DNA from: Sophora flavescens | Lineage: Eukaryota; Streptophyta; Magnoliopsida; Fabales; Fabaceae | Assembly: GCA_030762895.1 (NCBI GenBank) | Contig: CM061063.1 | Location: forward strand, 211,125,667 to 211,189,666 | Length of the DNA stretch: 64,000 nucleotides | Direction of reading: 5' to 3' | Part shown: in pieces, positions 59,708 to 64,000 of the stretch | Position numbering within the stretch: position 1 is the first letter of the stretch | Layout of the letters: the number at the start of each line of letters is the position of its first letter | Notes under the pieces: model-generated | The model's input: the letters and a program-made list of their open reading frames with translations, nothing else | Databases searched by the model: none | Told to the model about the DNA's origin: nothing | Program-made: the position numbers and the translations under genes

Positions 59708-62700
59708 ATGAGAATCGCCGAGATCTCTTCGCCGGAGCTCCGGTCGATCCACTGTGAAACAGAGCCTCACCAACGTCTTCTCCTCCAAATCGAAGCCGCC
59801 GTCAAGCAACTCGAACTTCACTCCTCCGATAAAACGTCGCCGTCGACCACCGTCGATCTCCGGCAATTCCTGACTCAGCTGAGGCAACACGCTCCCTTTT
59901 CTAACTCCCTGGAGCTTCAGATTTGGAAGCTCAGCTATCGCCTCTGGAACGCTTGCGTCGACATCTCAAACACCGCCGCCGTTCGCTCCACCTCATCTTC
60001 CGCTATCGCCACCGCCGAACTCCGTCACATCGCCGCCGATCTCCTCTCCCTTGCCGGAGATTTCGCCGGAGTTCCTTCTCCGGCGATCAAAATGGCCTCG
60101 TTCTACTACAAGACCGGTTCGATATGGCACAACCTGAAGAAATTCGATCTCGCCTCAGTGTGCTTCGAGAGAGCCACCGATCTGGTCTCGAAGCTCGATC
60201 ACGGTTCGATCGTCGACGCGGGAGAGCGAAAACTGCTTCTCGATCTGAACCTTGCGAGGTGCCGAACCGCGTGGGAAGGAGGTTCGGACCCGAACCTCGC
60301 GGTTGCGATTCTGAACCGGTGCAAGGGTTTGCTCTTCGGTTCGTGCGAGCACCACACGGAGCTCGCGAAACAGTGCATGGCGTTCGGGAAATGCCTGTTA
60401 TCGAATAACAAGAACAAGAAGAACGTAGTTTTGAGCGAAGCGCTGAAGCTGATGAACGAGGCGTTGGAGGTTTGCGAGAAGGGATTGGGTGTGGCGAGAA
60501 CACGGGAAGAGAAGGTGGAACTCAAAGGTTTAAGATGGAAGGTGTTGAGGTTTATTGCTGCGATTCATTTGCAAAAAGAGGAATTCGAGAGTGTTATAAA
60601 GTGTGTGAAGGTTTTGAGAGATGGTGGTGGTGGTAGTGGTGGTGATGGTCATCCGAGCCTATCGGTGTTGGCGATGAAGGCTTGGTTGGGGTTGGGGAAG
60701 CATGGTGAAGCGGAGAAGGAGTTGAGAGGGATGGTGATTGATGAGGGGATTCCGGAAGGTGTGTGGGTTTCGGCGGTGGAGGCATATTTTCAGGCGGCGG
60801 GGACTGCGGGGGCAGAGACGGCCAAAGGGGTGTTCTTGGGATTGTTGGGGAGGTGCCATGTGAGTGCTGGCGCAGCGGTGAGGGTGGCACATAGGGTGGT
60901 TGGAAATGGAGGTGGTGAAGGGTCCAGAGTGAGGGCTGAAGTAGTTGCTGAGCTTGTGTCTGATGAAAGGGTTGTGGCACTCTTCGCTGGCCCGGATGCT
61001 GCTAGGGATAAGGTGGCAATGCATGCAGTTCTGTGGAATTGGTGAGTCTAACCCCTCCCAAACTCAAACTGCACAAGCTTCGTTCAAAGCATATGGCATA
61101 TAGAATTATAGATGATGATGTATACAGAGATGCATAGTAGAATTTTTATATATAGTGCATAATGAAGTACCGAATTAGTGGATATATAGGAATTTAAATC
61201 TGCCAAATCAGTTATGATCTTTCACAACCTAGGTCTTCTTATTCCTTCAGGTGGCTTAGGTTCTTCATGTAGCATTCAGACTGAATGACTCTACGAAATT
61301 ATGTGGCTATCCATTAAACCAATAACATCATTAATTATAATAACCAATCATAATTATAAATTTACAATAGTAATTTATTAATTAATGACTTGAGTGGTAT
61401 TGCCCATCAAATTTAGGTGCACTAGGGTTATTTGGTTTGTGCAAGTATTTCTCCATTTCTGTTTCTGCTAGCAGTATAGTTGTATACTTTGAACACTGCC
61501 CTTTGCAATATGATACCATGGGGTATGGGTATGGGTATGTCTTAAACATTTAGACTTCAAAATTACAACTGTTTGGATTTGTTATCTACTTATCTTCCTG
61601 TTTTATCTTCTTAAACTGTGTAAAAGAAAAGTTATTGTGCGGTTGAATGGGCGAGAGTTTCTTGTTGGGTGGTCAAATTGCCAGTCAATTGGGAATTTGG
61701 AATAACTTTCATGGTTGAACTGATGGTGTCGATCATAAGCAACTTGCTAATCTTTTCTTTGTTTATTAGATATGATATGATGCAAGATTATTATTGATTT
61801 GAATACATGTTTTGCTAGTACAAGATCACGGACAAGAGGCTTCTTTGTGGGGTGTCCCTTCTGGCTCCTCAGGAAACTCATCTATGCAAGTGAAATATTT
61901 TGTCAAAAGGAATCTCCATTTGCCTTTTCTGTTTGATGAAACAATTTATTAAAGCAAAGCTTCAGAAACAAGTTTTGTACTAATGTCAAGTAACAAGCTA
62001 ATACAATTCAAACCATATCCTAGTGGGTCACTAATAAGTCGCTCTGCCGCTTTCTCTGTGAATCCTAGCTCTACTGCAAAAATAAAGCTCAAAAGTGCAC
62101 CAGCCTCAAATATTGCGGAATTAGGTGAAAGATCAGCTGTAATGATGCAGTGTTAATGTGTCATACATTATGCTGCTCCAGTATACCTGCAAAATTGATC
62201 TTTTTAAGAACTGTGCCATCTACATTGATGTTTATGCACATTTGAAGTTTATCTAGGAGGACCCTTTTCTTTGTCTTCCTAATTGAGTCTGAACAGCTAA
62301 CAACTGCCTAGGAGGTTAAGCTTTGATTTTCTTTTGTCCTTTTCAGTATTTGCTACTATCAGTATATTTTCTCTTCCATGACTTCTGTTTTCTATTCGCT
62401 GTTAAGCGTGAATCCATTTTCCATGCATTTTATGCAGTTTAACCAGATGAATGTTCGCTCTCTTGCCTTATTTCCACATATCATAATTGAAGCTAAGTCA
62501 CTTTTCATTGAGTGCTCAAAGTTTCTTACATATTTATCTGGAGTCTCATTCTTGGTCAAAATTTTATGGCGATCTTTATTTAGGATGGTTGCATTCGTCC
62601 TGGAGACAAGGGCAAAGTTGGTCGCCTTTGACATTGTGTAGTGTATTTCAATTTTCAGGATATATTTTTATTGAATCAATTGAAGCTTGCTACTCTTGGT

Positions 62701-64000
62701 TCCTGTTCTAGTTCTGTTACCGAATGATTTCAGCTTTGATTCTCAGTTATGTTTGTGACTGCTCGATCACAATAATCTGTTTTGCCTTTATTTCTCTCTG
62801 TTTTCTCACCAAACATGACAGAGTTGAGATGAACTTCTTAGAGTTGAAACCTTTTACCTGATGAATACCTACATTACTATGATTTGACGATATCTAGGAA
62901 GGTTTTCTCTCCAAATAAAACTCACTGATCTTAATACTTGTATGTGACTTGCAGTGGTGCTGATAATTTTCAATCTAAAGATTATGAGACCAGTGCAGAA
63001 CTCTTTGAAAAATCAATGCTGTATATTCCAAATGATACAGAGAACAGAATACTTCGAGCTAAGGGATTCAGAGTTTTGTGTCTCTGCCACCTTGGTCTCT
63101 TACAACTGGATCGTGCCCAAGAATACATCAATGAGGCTGAAAAGGTACTGTTGCTGACAATGAGAATTTTGAATTTGTTGCATTCATTTTTCATTCAAAT
63201 ATGAAATATGAGTATACTATCCATCCTTTTCCATCTCTGCAGCTTGAGCCCAACATTGTCTGTGCTTTTCTTAAGGTACCGTCTTCACTCTCGCTCTCTG
63301 TGTGTGTTGATGCTTCTGTGTCTATTGTCTATGTCACACAATTATGCATACATCAATATAGATGGCCTAAAACAGCAGACAAATTCATAATCTTAGATAG
63401 GTTTCGGTCCTATAACTGTAGTTTACATTTGATGTTCTATGTTATGTTCTAAGCAGGTTATAACTTACAACTAAACCCACTTGCTTCTCAGTAGGATAAC
63501 GTTTGTAATTGGTATGGAATTAAATCTTACGTTTATATTTCTTTGTTTTAGCTCAGTTCAAAATTTATCTCCAAAAGAATGACCACCAAGGCGCTATTAC
63601 ACAAATTAAAGCAATGACTTCATGCCTTGACTTTCAACCAGATTTCCTCTCACTTTCAGCCCATGAAGCTGTTGCTTCCCATGCTCTTCCTGTTGCTGTT
63701 GCTTCTCTATCAAGTATGCTCAACTTTTATGCTTCAGGAAGGTCCATGCCGACGGCAGAAGTTACAGTTCTGCGCACCCTGGTAACAGTCCTCTCTCAAG
63801 AACCGGGAATGAACAGCAAGTCCACAAATTCTTAAAACATGCCTATAGCCGAGCATCTGAGCTTGGTCCTGATTGTTTCTTTGGAAAAGAAGAGGTTGGA
63901 AGACGGGAACGGAATTGGTTTGCTGTGACTTCATGGAACTTTGGCACAAAAACTGGGCAGAATAAGAACTACGAATTGTCTGCTGAGTTCTTATGTCTGG
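59708..64000 (+). CDS. ZIP4: ZIP4/SPO22 meiotic crossover protein, exons 1-4 (3' partial)
   Basis: TPR-rich scaffold of the ZMM group, which acts on meiotic chromosomes to promote class I crossovers and, in cereals, pairing (family knowledge). The start MRIAEISSPEL and the block LQIWKLSYRLWNACVDISN are characteristic of plant ZIP4. Exons as I read them: 59708-61041, 62955-63144, 63243-63275 (33 bp, 11 codons) and 63557 to beyond the window; all introns are GT-AG and the joins keep frame. TPR-like helices include KFDLASVCFERATDLVSKL, KLMNEALEVCEKG and YETSAELFEKSMLYIP. Exon 1 has a glycine run from a GGT repeat (about 60620). In exon 4 the frame shifts by one base near 63806-63808: the first frame stops at 63833-63835, while family-like sequence (NEQQVHKFLKHAYSRASE) continues in the next frame to the window end. 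Either an assembly error or a real lesion. The family has about 900-950 residues, so over a quarter lies outside. Confidence 0.9.
61042..62954 (+). other. Intron 1 of ZIP4
   Basis: 1.9 kb between donor GTGAGT and acceptor TTGCAG. It splits a Cys codon (TG/T) and restores the frame into GADNFQSKDYE. I see no gene in it; the short open frames near 62390-62710 look random. Confidence 0.8.

Noticed and set aside
60087..60980. Several open frames on the minus strand opposite ZIP4 exon 1
   Set aside because: They are antisense shadows of GC-rich coding sequence and show no domain; the plus frame is clearly ZIP4.
62378..62711. Short ORFs inside ZIP4 intron 1
   Set aside because: No domain and no family similarity; the flanking splice sites and phase make this intron.
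63782..63800. A 19-nt GT-AG intron explaining the ZIP4 frameshift
   Set aside because: Far below plant intron size, and removing it gives a stop within four codons.

Overview
This window is a piece of a flowering-plant nuclear genome, most likely a eudicot. About 59 kb is nested LTR-retrotransposon sequence. It runs into the 5' part of one single-copy host gene, the meiotic crossover gene ZIP4/SPO22, at the right end. The plant assignment rests on initiator-Met-tRNA and Asp-tRNA type primer binding sites, plant retroelement lineages (SIRE-type copia, Tekay-type chromovirus, an Athila-like non-autonomous element, a plant LINE with an RNase H tail) and the GT-AG intron structure of the ZIP4 homologue. 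I cannot name the species.

Layout. (1) 1-6280: SIRE-type Ty1/copia copy A (gag, pol, 3' LTR), cut by the window start and lacking an env-like gene. (2) 6281-36223: SIRE copy B. It begins directly inside gag, is split at 7388-29131 by a foreign block, then resumes with pol, a large decayed env-like gene and its 3' LTR. (3) 7388-29131, inside copy B: a non-coding LTR element (here called family G2, LARD-like) in the order partial internal - LTR - internal - LTR. Its left LTR holds a solo LTR (8784-12555), which itself contains another solo LTR (9937-11539), and a decayed Tekay-type gypsy element on the minus strand (12662-20727), which contains a solo LTR of its own family (16974-19010). Target-site duplications confirm most of these steps. 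(4) 36283-36697: an LTR fragment. (5) 36698-54125: a second Tekay-type gypsy family (G4) on the minus strand, in the order partial internal - LTR - internal - LTR. Its middle LTR holds a complete, young, non-autonomous Athila-like element (44553-49670) with one intact ORF of unknown function. (6) 54126-57031: part of another LTR, containing a further solo LTR (54764-56182). (7) 57032-58881: the 3' end of a LINE, interrupted by a small DNA-transposon-like insert. (8) 58882-59707: AT-rich flank with a foldback repeat and a short promoter. (9) 59708-64000: ZIP4 homologue, exons 1-4 (incomplete), with an apparent one-base frameshift near 63807.

None of the autonomous retroelement genes is intact; all carry stops, frameshifts or deletions. 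Insertion order read from the nesting is SIRE, then G2, then the chromovirus family, then the solo LTRs inside it. I found no clearly new biological system. The most interesting signals are: arrays of short GC-rich palindromes placed just upstream of the TATA box in unrelated LTR families; the env-like gene of SIRE copy B with its host-like leader; the unknown ORF of the young non-autonomous element; and the same partial internal-LTR-internal-LTR arrangement in three families.
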